Of a stretch of DNA of 5,306 bases, positions 1 through 5,306 are shown one piece after another; the stretch's first letter is position 1; each line of letters begins with the position of its first letter. The stretch covers positions 1-5,306 of the forward strand of contig JARGOI010000201.1 of NCBI GenBank assembly GCA_029212275.1, given 5' to 3'. The DNA is from Thalassolituus sp. Its GTDB lineage: Bacteria; Pseudomonadota; Gammaproteobacteria; Pseudomonadales; Oceanobacteraceae. Made by a program: the position numbers and the translations under genes. The notes under the pieces are model-generated. The model was not told the DNA's origin, searched no databases, and saw nothing but the letters and a program-made list of their open reading frames with translations.

Positions 1-834
1 ATACTCAGTTAAGCGTACTTTATTTGATAAAGTACCGTGTCCTGGAACAACTTTGGTATTGCCGTCAATCTGAGCAAGAATGGCATTAACGCCCTCAATC
101 ATGCCAGCAACAGAACCTTCGCTGTCAGGGTCAATAAAAGGATAAAAATCGCTAAAGTATAAATCACCTGTATGTACGACGTTCGCACCTTCGAACAAAA
201 CATAACTGTCGCTATCGGTATGGGCACTGCCGGTATGAATCGCTTTGATCGTTAAATCATTCCAATGCAATGACATGCTATTGTCGAAGGTAATCATTGG
301 GAGTGCCGCATCAGGTTGAGGTGCCATTTTCATATCAAAGGCTTTCACAAACTGTTCGCTGGTTAACCGTTTGCGGACATTTTCGTGCGCGAAGATAATC
401 GTGCCTTGTTCGCCCATGGCTTCGTTGCCGCCAGTGTGATCACCATGCCAATGGGTATTTAATAAGAAACGAGGGGTATCACCGCCCACTTTTTTAAGTG
501 CCGCGATAATGGTTTCATGCTCGCTGGCGTATTGATCGTCAACAATAAAGGTACCATCATCACCGACACTGGCTAACACGTTGCCGCCTTTGCCTGACAT
601 CATGTATAGGCCATCATTTAACTCTAGCGTGGTAATCGCTGTTTTCTCTCCAGAACTTTCTTTGTCGTGATTATGTTCATCGCCTGCCCAGCTTGCGGAA
701 GCAAAGGTGAGCGCAGCGATGGAAACAACGATTGAAGATACTTTTGAGGAGGTGAAAAAAGCTCTTGAGTTCGAATTAGTCGATGTTAAGTTCGTTAAAA
801 CATTCGGTAGGTAGTGTGAAATAGACAAAATCAT
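1..834 (-). CDS. Exported MBL-fold metallo-hydrolase, C-terminus outside window
   Basis: The 278 codons visible here encode a metallo-beta-lactamase-fold hydrolase. The zinc-site motif HWHGDH is at residues 128-133. Further likely metal ligands are H205 (in AHTDSD), D224 (in HTGDLYF) and H266 (in PGHG), so the active site looks complete. The N-terminus is a Sec-type signal sequence: a hydrophobic stretch at about residues 32-47, then probable cleavage after SASWA (residue 50), followed by a His/Asp/Glu-rich start of the mature protein. The region before the hydrophobic core is unusually long, about 31 residues. Periplasmic location is inferred. The substrate is unknown; the fold includes beta-lactamases, glyoxalase II-like enzymes and others, and I cannot choose among them. 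The ATG at 834 has GGAG only 2 bases upstream; a TTG two codons later (828) has a better 8-base spacing. The reading frame is still open at base 1, and relatives suggest a few dozen residues are missing. Confidence 0.9.
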   Translation of the reverse strand, partial: MILSISHYLPNVLTNLTSTNSNSRAFFTSSKVSSIVVSIAALTFASASWAGDEHNHDKESSGEKTAITTLELNDGLYMMSGKGGNVLASVGDDGTFIVDDQYASEHETIIAALKKVGGDTPRFLLNTHWHGDHTGGNEAMGEQGTIIFAHENVRKRLTSEQFVKAFDMKMAPQPDAALPMITFDNSMSLHWNDLTIKAIHTGSAHTDSDSYVLFEGANVVHTGDLYFSDFYPFIDPDSEGSVAGMIEGVNAILAQIDGNTKVVPGHGTLSNKVRLTEY

Positions 835-935
835 TTCTCCATTTTAGGGTGGGCTGTGGTATCAGCAGCGGATTTAAAGACGAGGAACTAGCAAGTTGTT
901 TATTGCATTTCTCGCTTAATGCTTTTTCAGAGAAG

Positions 936-965
936 ATTAGAGTTATGTAAGGCTGGATTGTTCAA
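936..965 (-). promoter_or_regulatory. Candidate sigma-70 promoter for the MBL-fold gene
   Basis: Read on the minus strand, TTGAAC (965-960) and TCTAAT (941-936) are separated by 18 bases. They match the -35 consensus at 4 of 6 positions and the -10 consensus at 5 of 6. A start near 929 would give a leader of about 95 bases before the ATG at 834. The site lies just beyond the terminator of the yceJ-yceI unit, which fits a separate transcript. This rests on motif matching only. Confidence 0.35.
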
Positions 966-982
966 CGGTTTTAAAAATTGAT

Positions 983-1023
983 AAAAAAAGCTCGTTAAGG
1001 ATATTCCTCAACGAGCTTTTTTT
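983..1023 (-). terminator. Intrinsic terminator of the yceJ-yceI transcript
   Basis: A 12-bp stem (990-1001 with 1005-1016) closes a 3-base loop and is flanked by seven A (983-989) and seven T (1017-1023). As minus-strand RNA the stem is GCUCGUUGAGGA / UCCUUAACGAGC with one G-U pair and no mismatch, and it runs into a U tract. As plus-strand RNA the same position is an A-C mismatch, so the minus orientation is favoured. It starts about 30 bases after the yceI stop codon, where a terminator for that unit is expected. The run of seven T on the other side could still give some bidirectional activity, but no plus-strand gene ends here. Confidence 0.92.
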
Positions 1024-1045
1024 AAAACTAGCAATGCCAGTAAAT

Positions 1046-1630
1046 TTACTGACGAATGCCTTCTACATGCAATTCTAGCATTACGTGCGTAGACGCAGGT
1101 CCAAGATTATAATCAATACCATAATCACTTAATTTGATTTTGGTTGAACCAGTAAAACCTGCGCGATAGCCGCCCCATGGATCATTGCCTTCACCAATAC
1201 GCTCCACTGGAAAGGTGATGCTTTTAGTTACGCCGTGCAGTGTAAAGTCACCGGTAATTTCACCCGTTCCTTCGCCTGTTGTTTTAAAACCAGTGCTTTT
1301 GAACGTTGACGTAGGGTACTTGCTCACATTGAGAAAATCTTCGCTGCGCAAGTGCTTATCACGCTCGGCATGGTTAGAATCGATGCTTGCCGTGTCGATG
1401 GTGATATTAATAGTCGAGGTGTCTGGTTTGGCCTTATCGTATTCGAAAGAACCATCGAAATCGTTAAAGCGACCCGTCAGCCAGCTGTAGCCTAAATGTT
1501 GGATTTTAAAATTAATGGAAGCATGCGCACCTTCATTATCAACGTCGTAGGTGGCGGCATGGACAGGTGCACTAAGCAATGCTGCGCTTAACGCTAGGGT
1601 TGAAAATGTTGTTGTTAGTAGTTTCTTCAT
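1046..1630 (-). CDS. yceI: YceI family periplasmic protein
   Basis: This 194-residue protein has almost the length of E. coli YceI and closely resembles it as I recall that sequence. A signal peptide covers residues 1-25 (MKK, hydrophobic core, then PVHA before ATYDVD), so the mature protein is periplasmic. Shared family blocks are IQHLGYSWL (43-51), SNHAERDKHLRSEDFL (85-100), DPWGGYRAGF (150-159) and LGPAS (177-180 region). The family has a lipocalin-like beta-barrel, and a homologue's structure holds a polyisoprenoid chain; the physiological role remains uncertain. The start is supported by AGGAGA at 1642-1637, six bases before the ATG. It is the second gene of the unit, 52 bases after yceJ, and is followed by a strong terminator. 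Cotranscription with yceJ is inferred from orientation, spacing and the E. coli precedent. Confidence 0.96.
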   Translation of the reverse strand: MKKLLTTTFSTLALSAALLSAPVHAATYDVDNEGAHASINFKIQHLGYSWLTGRFNDFDGSFEYDKAKPDTSTINITIDTASIDSNHAERDKHLRSEDFLNVSKYPTSTFKSTGFKTTGEGTGEITGDFTLHGVTKSITFPVERIGEGNDPWGGYRAGFTGSTKIKLSDYGIDYNLGPASTHVMLELHVEGIRQ

Positions 1631-1682
1631 TGTCTATCTCCTAAAAAACTTACGCTGGTTAATTTTCTTGTGAAAAGCAGTT

Positions 1683-2258
1683 TCAATCTTCGATTGAGTC
1701 TTTATTTGCTAATAAAGGACGCAACATACGTTTAAGTGTTGCATCGCGATTTAAAAAATGATGTTTCAAGGCAGCTAGAGCATGCAAAGATGCTAGGCCA
1801 ATTAAGCCCCATGCCAGCCACTCGTGAATTTCTCCAGCAAGGTCTGCTTGGTTTTCTCCGGTCAACGTCGCGGGTACCGTGAACCAATCAAATACGTTAA
1901 TACCACGACCATCGGCGGTTGAAATTAAATAACCAGAAACAAACATACAAATCATGGCGCCATACAAAATCCAATGAACTGTGTGCGCGGCCTGATTTTC
2001 GAGCTTTTTATCTGACAATCCGCGCGGTGAAGGGTTCACGATTCGCCAGATTAAGCGCGCACTTATTAGCAAGGCGATGAGTATGCCCAGCGATTTATGG
2101 AGATCCAGAGAGCCTTTGTACCAAGGGTCGTAGAAGGTTAAATCAACCATGTATATACCAAGCCCAAACATACCAGTTACAGCAATTGCTCCTATCCAAT
2201 GAAAGACAATAGCAATCCATCCATAGCCATGATCTGTATTTCGTAATTGTTGCTTCAT
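1683..2258 (-). CDS. yceJ: Cytochrome b561 family membrane protein, YceJ-like
   Basis: The protein has 191 residues from the chosen start and four predicted membrane helices, at about 13-36, 53-73, 91-113 and 145-167. Candidate haem-b ligands are the helix-associated histidines H20 (VFHWIG), H54 (DLHKSLG), H95 (VHWILYG), H145 (EIHEW) and H159 (SLHALAALKHH). The segments GYLISTADG and FDWFTVPATL and the tail NRDATLKRML resemble E. coli YceJ as I remember it. The likely role is transmembrane electron transfer from the quinone pool; donor and acceptor are unknown. A frame-matched ATG at 2273 would add five residues (MRDGS), but it has no ribosome binding site, whereas GAGGGA lies seven bases before the ATG at 2258. 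The gene leads the yceJ-yceI unit and faces a LysR-type regulator gene. Confidence 0.94.
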   Translation of the reverse strand: MKQQLRNTDHGYGWIAIVFHWIGAIAVTGMFGLGIYMVDLTFYDPWYKGSLDLHKSLGILIALLISARLIWRIVNPSPRGLSDKKLENQAAHTVHWILYGAMICMFVSGYLISTADGRGINVFDWFTVPATLTGENQADLAGEIHEWLAWGLIGLASLHALAALKHHFLNRDATLKRMLRPLLANKDSIED

Positions 2259-2265
2259 TGAACCA

Positions 2266-2271
2266 TCCCTC
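2266..2271 (-). promoter_or_regulatory. Ribosome binding site that fixes the yceJ start
   Basis: GAGGGA on the minus strand ends seven bases before the ATG at 2258. It overlaps the in-frame ATG at 2273 and so cannot serve that codon. This is the reason for preferring the shorter protein. Confidence 0.75.
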
Positions 2272-2285
2272 ATTTATTTGGCTAG

Positions 2286-2314
2286 ATTACAGAGTTTCTT
2301 CTGTGTTAAAAAGT
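2286..2314 (-). promoter_or_regulatory. Candidate promoter of yceJ-yceI with weak -35
   Basis: On the minus strand TGTAAT (2291-2286) matches the -10 consensus at 5 of 6 positions. The hexamer 17 bases upstream, ACTTTT (2314-2309), is a poor -35, as is common at promoters that depend on an activator. A start near 2279 would leave a leader of about 20 bases containing the GAGGGA site, and would put the inverted repeat at 2334-2349 about 63 bases upstream. Motif matching only. Confidence 0.3.
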
Positions 2315-2322
2315 GCTATAAA
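2295..2322 (+). promoter_or_regulatory. Candidate promoter of the LysR-type gene
   Basis: TATAAA (2317-2322) matches the -10 consensus at 5 of 6 positions; the -35 partner TTTCTT (2295-2300), 16 bases upstream, is weak. A start near 2330 would lie just before the inverted repeat at 2334-2349, which would allow the regulator to repress its own gene. It overlaps the candidate yceJ promoter on the other strand. Low certainty. Confidence 0.25.
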
Positions 2323-2333
2323 TCGACAATAGT

Positions 2334-2349
2334 TGTGCATATTTGCACA
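2334..2349. promoter_or_regulatory. Inverted repeat, candidate LysR-type operator
   Basis: TGTGCA and TGCACA form a perfect 6-bp inverted repeat around the 4-base spacer TATT. It sits in the 170-base gap between the divergent yceJ and LysR-type genes, which is where such regulators usually bind. Its centre is about 83 bases upstream of the yceJ ATG and about 87 upstream of the regulator ATG. It does not form a symmetric T-N11-A core, the textbook LysR-type pattern, so the assignment is inferred from position and symmetry. Another DNA-binding protein could use it. Confidence 0.45.
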
Positions 2350-2428
2350 GAAATACCGATATTTTTCGTCAGCGTTCCTCATATTGAAGTAAGAGAATGC
2401 CGTCGGGCCATAGTAAGGGGCTGAAAGG

Positions 2429-3376
2429 ATGGATAAAGAAATACGTTGGGATGACTATAAAATAGCACTGGCCGTGGCGGAGTCGCAAAGCTTGAGTCGT
2501 GCAGGAAAGCGTCTGGGTATAAACCACAGTACTGTGCTGCGTTCTGTTGGCCGATTGGAAAAAGCGTTGAATGTGAGTTTGTTTATTCGTCATCAGCGCG
2601 GTTACCAATTAACCGATGCTGGACAAATGATGTTAAAGCGAATGCGCAGTATCGCCGGCGATATGCAGCGCTTGACCAATACTTTAGCGACGTTGGATGC
2701 AACGCCATCGGGTACGTTACGTATATCGACAGTCACCGATTTTTCTCCTTTTTTCGCGCCATTATTGCACCGATTTCGTGTGGCTTGCCCTGACGTTAGA
2801 GTGCAAATATTAGCGACGGACGAATTAGTGTCGTTGGCGCACGACGATGTACATGTCGCTATTCGTATTGGTGAACAACCGCAAGAGCCCGATTTAATTG
2901 CGCGCCCTTTGATGGCGGTAAGCTTAGAATGCTATGCCTCGATTGAGTATGTAAAACAGTACGGTGTTCTCGAAAGTGTTAGCGATGTTAATCGCCATCA
3001 ATGGATTTTACCCACCGGTCATAAGACACAAATACCCGCTATTAAAAACATTATCGAACAAATTGATGATGCTAATGTGGTGTTTCAAAGCAACAGCTTT
3101 AATGACATTGAGTCGGCCATCCGAGCAGGTATGGGTATTGGTCCGTTAAGTCGCATGGTTTCGCAACAATCAAATGTTCAACTGGTTGATGTATTCAGCC
3201 TCAACCTCAATTACGAACAGCTGCAGCGAGTGTCGCTGCCAATTGCATCGCCAGTGTCGCAAGTTTGGTTCGTTTATCATAAAGATTTAAAGAAAAGTAG
3301 CCGTGTTCATGCATTGCTTAATTTTTTAATGAGTCAGATTGATGGTTCGTCGCCCTCGGTTAATAACATTGAATGA
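2429..3376 (+). CDS. LysR-type transcriptional regulator
   Basis: This 315-residue protein has the typical length and layout of the LysR family. The N-terminal winged helix-turn-helix covers about residues 7-66, with the recognition region SLSRAGKRLGINHSTVLRSVGRLEKAL (21-47) and the wing RHQRGYQLTDAG (54-65). A linker helix follows at about 66-92, then a substrate-binding-protein-like effector domain from PSGTLRIS (93) to about 305, including AIRIGEQ (144-150) and the later AGMGIGPL. The effector is unknown. The start is supported by AAGGGG at 2415-2420, eight bases before the ATG. It is divergent from yceJ-yceI, so it probably regulates that pair and itself; this is inferred from layout. Its 3' end converges on dinF with 42 bases between the two stop codons. 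Confidence 0.95.
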   Translation: MDKEIRWDDYKIALAVAESQSLSRAGKRLGINHSTVLRSVGRLEKALNVSLFIRHQRGYQLTDAGQMMLKRMRSIAGDMQRLTNTLATLDATPSGTLRISTVTDFSPFFAPLLHRFRVACPDVRVQILATDELVSLAHDDVHVAIRIGEQPQEPDLIARPLMAVSLECYASIEYVKQYGVLESVSDVNRHQWILPTGHKTQIPAIKNIIEQIDDANVVFQSNSFNDIESAIRAGMGIGPLSRMVSQQSNVQLVDVFSLNLNYEQLQRVSLPIASPVSQVWFVYHKDLKKSSRVHALLNFLMSQIDGSSPSVNNIE

Positions 3377-3418
3377 ATCTGTCACTTATTGAACACTGAC
3401 ATTTCAGTAAAGACGTTA

Positions 3419-4996
3419 TTATTTTTCCAAATATTGTGTCGGTTGCCGCCAAAGAGTTACTAATGTGGGGAGTAAAAACAAAGCTCGGGCGAGTAGAAAA
3501 GCATATAAGCCTTGCCATAGTATGCGATTGCTTTCGTGGTTCTGGGCGACATCTAAAAATGTGTCGTGATACCAGAGCCAAGGAATAAAAATGCCGAAAG
3601 CGGCCAACAGCATGCTGTTACGCATAGCATTTGACGCCTGTGCGCCAATCATGATGCCATCAAGCCAATAACTGGCAAATCCAACCAACGGCAGTAATAT
3701 CAAATAGTAATGAAGTGGTTCTAGGGTCGCGAGAATATCGCTATGACTGGTAAATAATGGTAATAAATAATCACTGCCTAACATGAACGCCAAGGTTAAA
3801 CACAAGGCAATACCTGCACAATTGACTCCGGTTAACCAAATAGCCTTTTGGGTTTTAGCAAATTGCTTTTGTCCTAAGGTTTGTCCAACTAAAGTTTCTG
3901 CGGCATGAGCAAACCCATCCAGTGCATTGGAAATAAATAACAACAGACTGATAATAATGGCATTGGCTGCCACAACATCGCTCCCTTGTTTGGCGCCTTG
4001 TGCGGTAAATATGGCAAATACACTCAGCAGGGTAATTGTTCGAATAAAGAGGTCGCTATTAATATGTACAAATCGTTTAATAAACTGGGTGTCGACGCGC
4101 CATTTTTCGAGTACTGATTCTTTAAGCTCCGATTCTTTAAAAGTGGAATATTTCTGAAAAGGTACTGAAGCAGAGGATTGATCTTCTTTACTGCTAATGT
4201 TTTTGATGCTGGTATTTTTATTATTAGCCTTTTTAATGTTAGCGTTTTTAATATTAGCGTTCTTAACATTGGAGAAAAGCGATAAAAATGCGCCTTTACG
4301 GAAAGCGACAGCCAACCCAATGCTGACCGAAATGCCATCCGCAATGACGGTGCCTAGTGCGACTCCAGAAGTACTGAGATGTAGGTGCCAAACAAACACG
4401 TAGTCAAGTACCGCATTCACCACATTGGCCACTACCAGCATGAGTAATGGCACACGAGTTTCCCCTCGTCCAATAAACCAACCGATCAGGCAATATTGAA
4501 AAAAGACCAGAGGAATGCCCCAGCAACGCACGGTGATGTAATTCTGTGCTAATTCATGAACTTGGGTGTAGTTACCAAACCAATTTAGTACGGTGGGAGA
4601 GAATAGCGCCAGTAACACAGTGCATAGCAGGCTGATCGGCAAGGTAAATAGTAATGCTTGGCGTAAAATAGAATGCACACCAGCGTCATCGCTAGCCCCG
4701 CTACGACGTGCGGTTAATGCCGTCGTACTCATTCTGAAAAAACCGAAGCTCCAGAGCACCATGGTCATGACTTGTGCGCCAATAGCGACTGCCGCCATTG
4801 GCTTGGTACTGTTTAAATGTCCCAAAATGGCGGTGTCTATTAAGCCCAACAAAGGCACTGAAATATTGCTTAAAATGATGGGCCAGCTGAGATTTAATAT
4901 GCGTGATTGGCTGACGTCAATGACTCTAATAACTGGTACACTTGGCGCCTGTGGTGAACTAGTTTTTGCAGACAATGTGGTTTTGGAGTGAGTCAT
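3419..4996 (-). CDS. dinF: DinF-type MATE family efflux transporter
   Basis: The 525-residue protein is a 12-helix multidrug and toxin extrusion transporter of the DinF branch; the family exports organic compounds using H+ or Na+ gradients. DinF-like segments include SNISVPLLGLIDTAILGHL with a conserved Asp (D54), RMSTTALTA (88-96), ALDGFAHAAE (358-367), YWLDGIMIGA (443-452) and AMRNSM (457-462). E. coli DinF is about 459 residues. The extra length is mainly an inserted stretch at about 243-297 between the two six-helix lobes, rich first in Lys/Asn and then in Ser/Glu, and probably cytoplasmic. The ATG at 4996 has no clear ribosome binding site. A GTG at 5050 would add 18 residues without better support, and no later start keeps helix 1. 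Substrate and link to DNA damage are not shown here; I saw no obvious LexA box. Confidence 0.93.
   Translation of the reverse strand: MTHSKTTLSAKTSSPQAPSVPVIRVIDVSQSRILNLSWPIILSNISVPLLGLIDTAILGHLNSTKPMAAVAIGAQVMTMVLWSFGFFRMSTTALTARRSGASDDAGVHSILRQALLFTLPISLLCTVLLALFSPTVLNWFGNYTQVHELAQNYITVRCWGIPLVFFQYCLIGWFIGRGETRVPLLMLVVANVVNAVLDYVFVWHLHLSTSGVALGTVIADGISVSIGLAVAFRKGAFLSLFSNVKNANIKNANIKKANNKNTSIKNISSKEDQSSASVPFQKYSTFKESELKESVLEKWRVDTQFIKRFVHINSDLFIRTITLLSVFAIFTAQGAKQGSDVVAANAIIISLLLFISNALDGFAHAAETLVGQTLGQKQFAKTQKAIWLTGVNCAGIALCLTLAFMLGSDYLLPLFTSHSDILATLEPLHYYLILLPLVGFASYWLDGIMIGAQASNAMRNSMLLAAFGIFIPWLWYHDTFLDVAQNHESNRILWQGLYAFLLARALFLLPTLVTLWRQPTQYLEK
4116..4140. repeat. Pair of 10-bp direct repeats 15 bp apart inside dinF
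   Basis: GATTCTTTAA occurs at 4116-4125 and again at 4131-4140. In the dinF frame the pair encodes the two KES units of FKESELKES, in the Ser/Glu-rich half of the linker. The 15-bp step equals that of the larger array at 4193-4267. Confidence 0.7.
4193..4267. repeat. Five degenerate 15-bp tandem units inside dinF
   Basis: On the plus strand the units are GCTAATGTTTTTGAT, GCTGGTATTTTTATT, ATTAGCCTTTTTAAT, GTTAGCGTTTTTAAT and ATTAGCGTTCTTAAC. The last three are near-identical and the first two more degenerate. On the coding strand each gives a five-residue step with Lys at one fixed place (NVKNA, NIKNA, NIKKA, NNKNT, SIKNI, with phase shifted slightly). Because 15 is a multiple of three, gain or loss of a unit keeps the frame. 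Confidence 0.8.
4985..4988 (+). promoter_or_regulatory. Ribosome binding site favouring a TTG start
   Basis: GGAG lies seven bases before the TTG at 4996 of the SCO-family gene. The alternative in-frame ATG at 4975 is upstream of this site and has nothing similar before it. Confidence 0.6.
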
Positions 4997-5306
4997 TGAA
5001 ATATAAGTTTCTGTCGTTGGGCTTGTTGCTAGTTTTGTTATTAATCGCACTGGTTAGTGGTGTATTCCAAGCGTCATCCTCGAAAACACCAGTACAACAA
5101 TTAAAACACATAACCGGCGTACAGATGTTTTCTGGTCCGGTATTACCTGATGTCAGTTTTACTGATCAAGCAGGTGATGTGCGTCTAATCAAAGGATTGC
5201 AAGGTAAGTGGACGTTACTATTTTTTGGCTACACCTATTGTCCAGATGTTTGCCCGACGACTTTATTAACCTTAGGGCAAGTTTGGAAAACACTTTCGCC
5301 TGAGCA
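4996..5306 (+). CDS. SCO-family copper chaperone, N-terminal part
   Basis: Bases to the window edge give 103 residues of an SCO1/SenC/PrrC-type protein. A hydrophobic N-terminal segment (about residues 5-24) should act as membrane anchor or signal, placing the thioredoxin-like domain in the periplasm. The copper-binding CPDVC motif is at residues 82-86 within LLFFGYTYCPDVCPTT. The family's third ligand, a histidine, lies beyond the window. Relatives deliver copper to the CuA centre of cytochrome c oxidase or act as thiol reductases. I chose TTG at 4996 because GGAG sits seven bases upstream; an in-frame ATG at 4975 would add seven residues (MWFWSES) but lacks a ribosome binding site. An in-frame stop at 4960-4962 bounds the frame. 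Haem A and oxidase assembly genes often lie nearby, but none is visible here. Confidence 0.92.
   Translation, partial: MKYKFLSLGLLLVLLLIALVSGVFQASSSKTPVQQLKHITGVQMFSGPVLPDVSFTDQAGDVRLIKGLQGKWTLLFFGYTYCPDVCPTTLLTLGQVWKTLSPE

Noticed and set aside
1185..1490. Open frame of 101 codons on the plus strand within yceI
   Set aside because: It is antisense to the strongly conserved YceI sequence with no family similarity that I recognise.
2289..2304. Inverted repeat ACAGA-N6-TCTGT in the yceJ/regulator gap as a second operator
   Set aside because: The arms are short and overlap the candidate promoters; such repeats are common by chance in AT-rich gaps. Kept only as a weak possibility.
3395..3408. 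ACTGA-CATT-TCAGT hairpin between the converging LysR-type and dinF genes, as a shared terminator
   Set aside because: The stem is only 5 bp and AT-containing, and no T tract follows it directly on either strand. Termination may be factor-dependent here.
4024..4344. Open frame of 106 codons on the minus strand overlapping the dinF linker
   Set aside because: It is the same strand but another frame of dinF, has no ribosome binding site that I can see, and arises from the AT-rich repeat region. I considered a frameshift, but dinF is intact and both lobes are in one frame.
4912..4919. Perfect 8-bp palindrome TGACGTCA
   Set aside because: It lies in dinF coding sequence, and an 8-bp palindrome alone is expected by chance. 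It could be near the SCO-gene promoter, but no -10/-35 pair aligns with it.
4593..4991. Open frame of 132 codons on the plus strand within dinF
   Set aside because: It is antisense to well-conserved MATE transporter sequence, has no recognisable domain, and reads as the shadow of dinF codons.
4997..5050. GTG at 5050 as the true dinF start
   Set aside because: The added 18 residues are polar and unlike DinF N-termini, there is no good ribosome binding site, and the overlap with the SCO gene would grow to 55 bp.

Overview
The window looks like an ordinary chromosomal stretch of a gammaproteobacterium, probably an AT-leaning aquatic or marine lineage. The main reason is that three proteins are close relatives of Escherichia coli proteins: YceI, YceJ and the MATE transporter DinF. 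The yceJ-yceI pair also keeps its E. coli order. I see no insertion sequence, phage gene, tRNA, rRNA or CRISPR array. Genus-level placement is inference only.

Layout from left to right. Bases 1-834 (minus) hold an exported metallo-beta-lactamase-fold hydrolase whose C-terminus lies outside the window. Bases 835-1045 hold its probable promoter and a strong intrinsic terminator that ends the next transcript. Bases 1046-2258 (minus) are a two-gene unit: yceJ (membrane cytochrome b561) followed by yceI (periplasmic lipocalin-like protein). Bases 2259-2428 are a divergent control region with a perfect 6-4-6 inverted repeat. Bases 2429-3376 (plus) encode a LysR-type regulator. Bases 3419-4996 (minus) encode a DinF-type MATE exporter with an unusual Lys/Asn-rich linker built from 15-bp repeats. 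From about 4996 to the right edge (plus) runs the start of an SCO-family copper chaperone gene, cut by the window end.

How the parts may fit together. The regulator gene, the inverted repeat and yceJ-yceI have the arrangement of a LysR regulator controlling a divergent target operon. The repeat is centred about 63 bases upstream of a plausible yceJ transcription start. YceJ probably passes electrons in the inner membrane, and YceI probably binds an isoprenoid-type lipid in the periplasm. The hydrolase is a separate transcription unit. The dinF and SCO genes face away from each other, and their most likely start codons share one base pair, so each gene's promoter must lie inside the other gene.

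I did not find a convincing undescribed multi-gene system. The points most worth a second look are the repeat-built linker in DinF, the overlapping divergent starts, and the candidate LysR operator.
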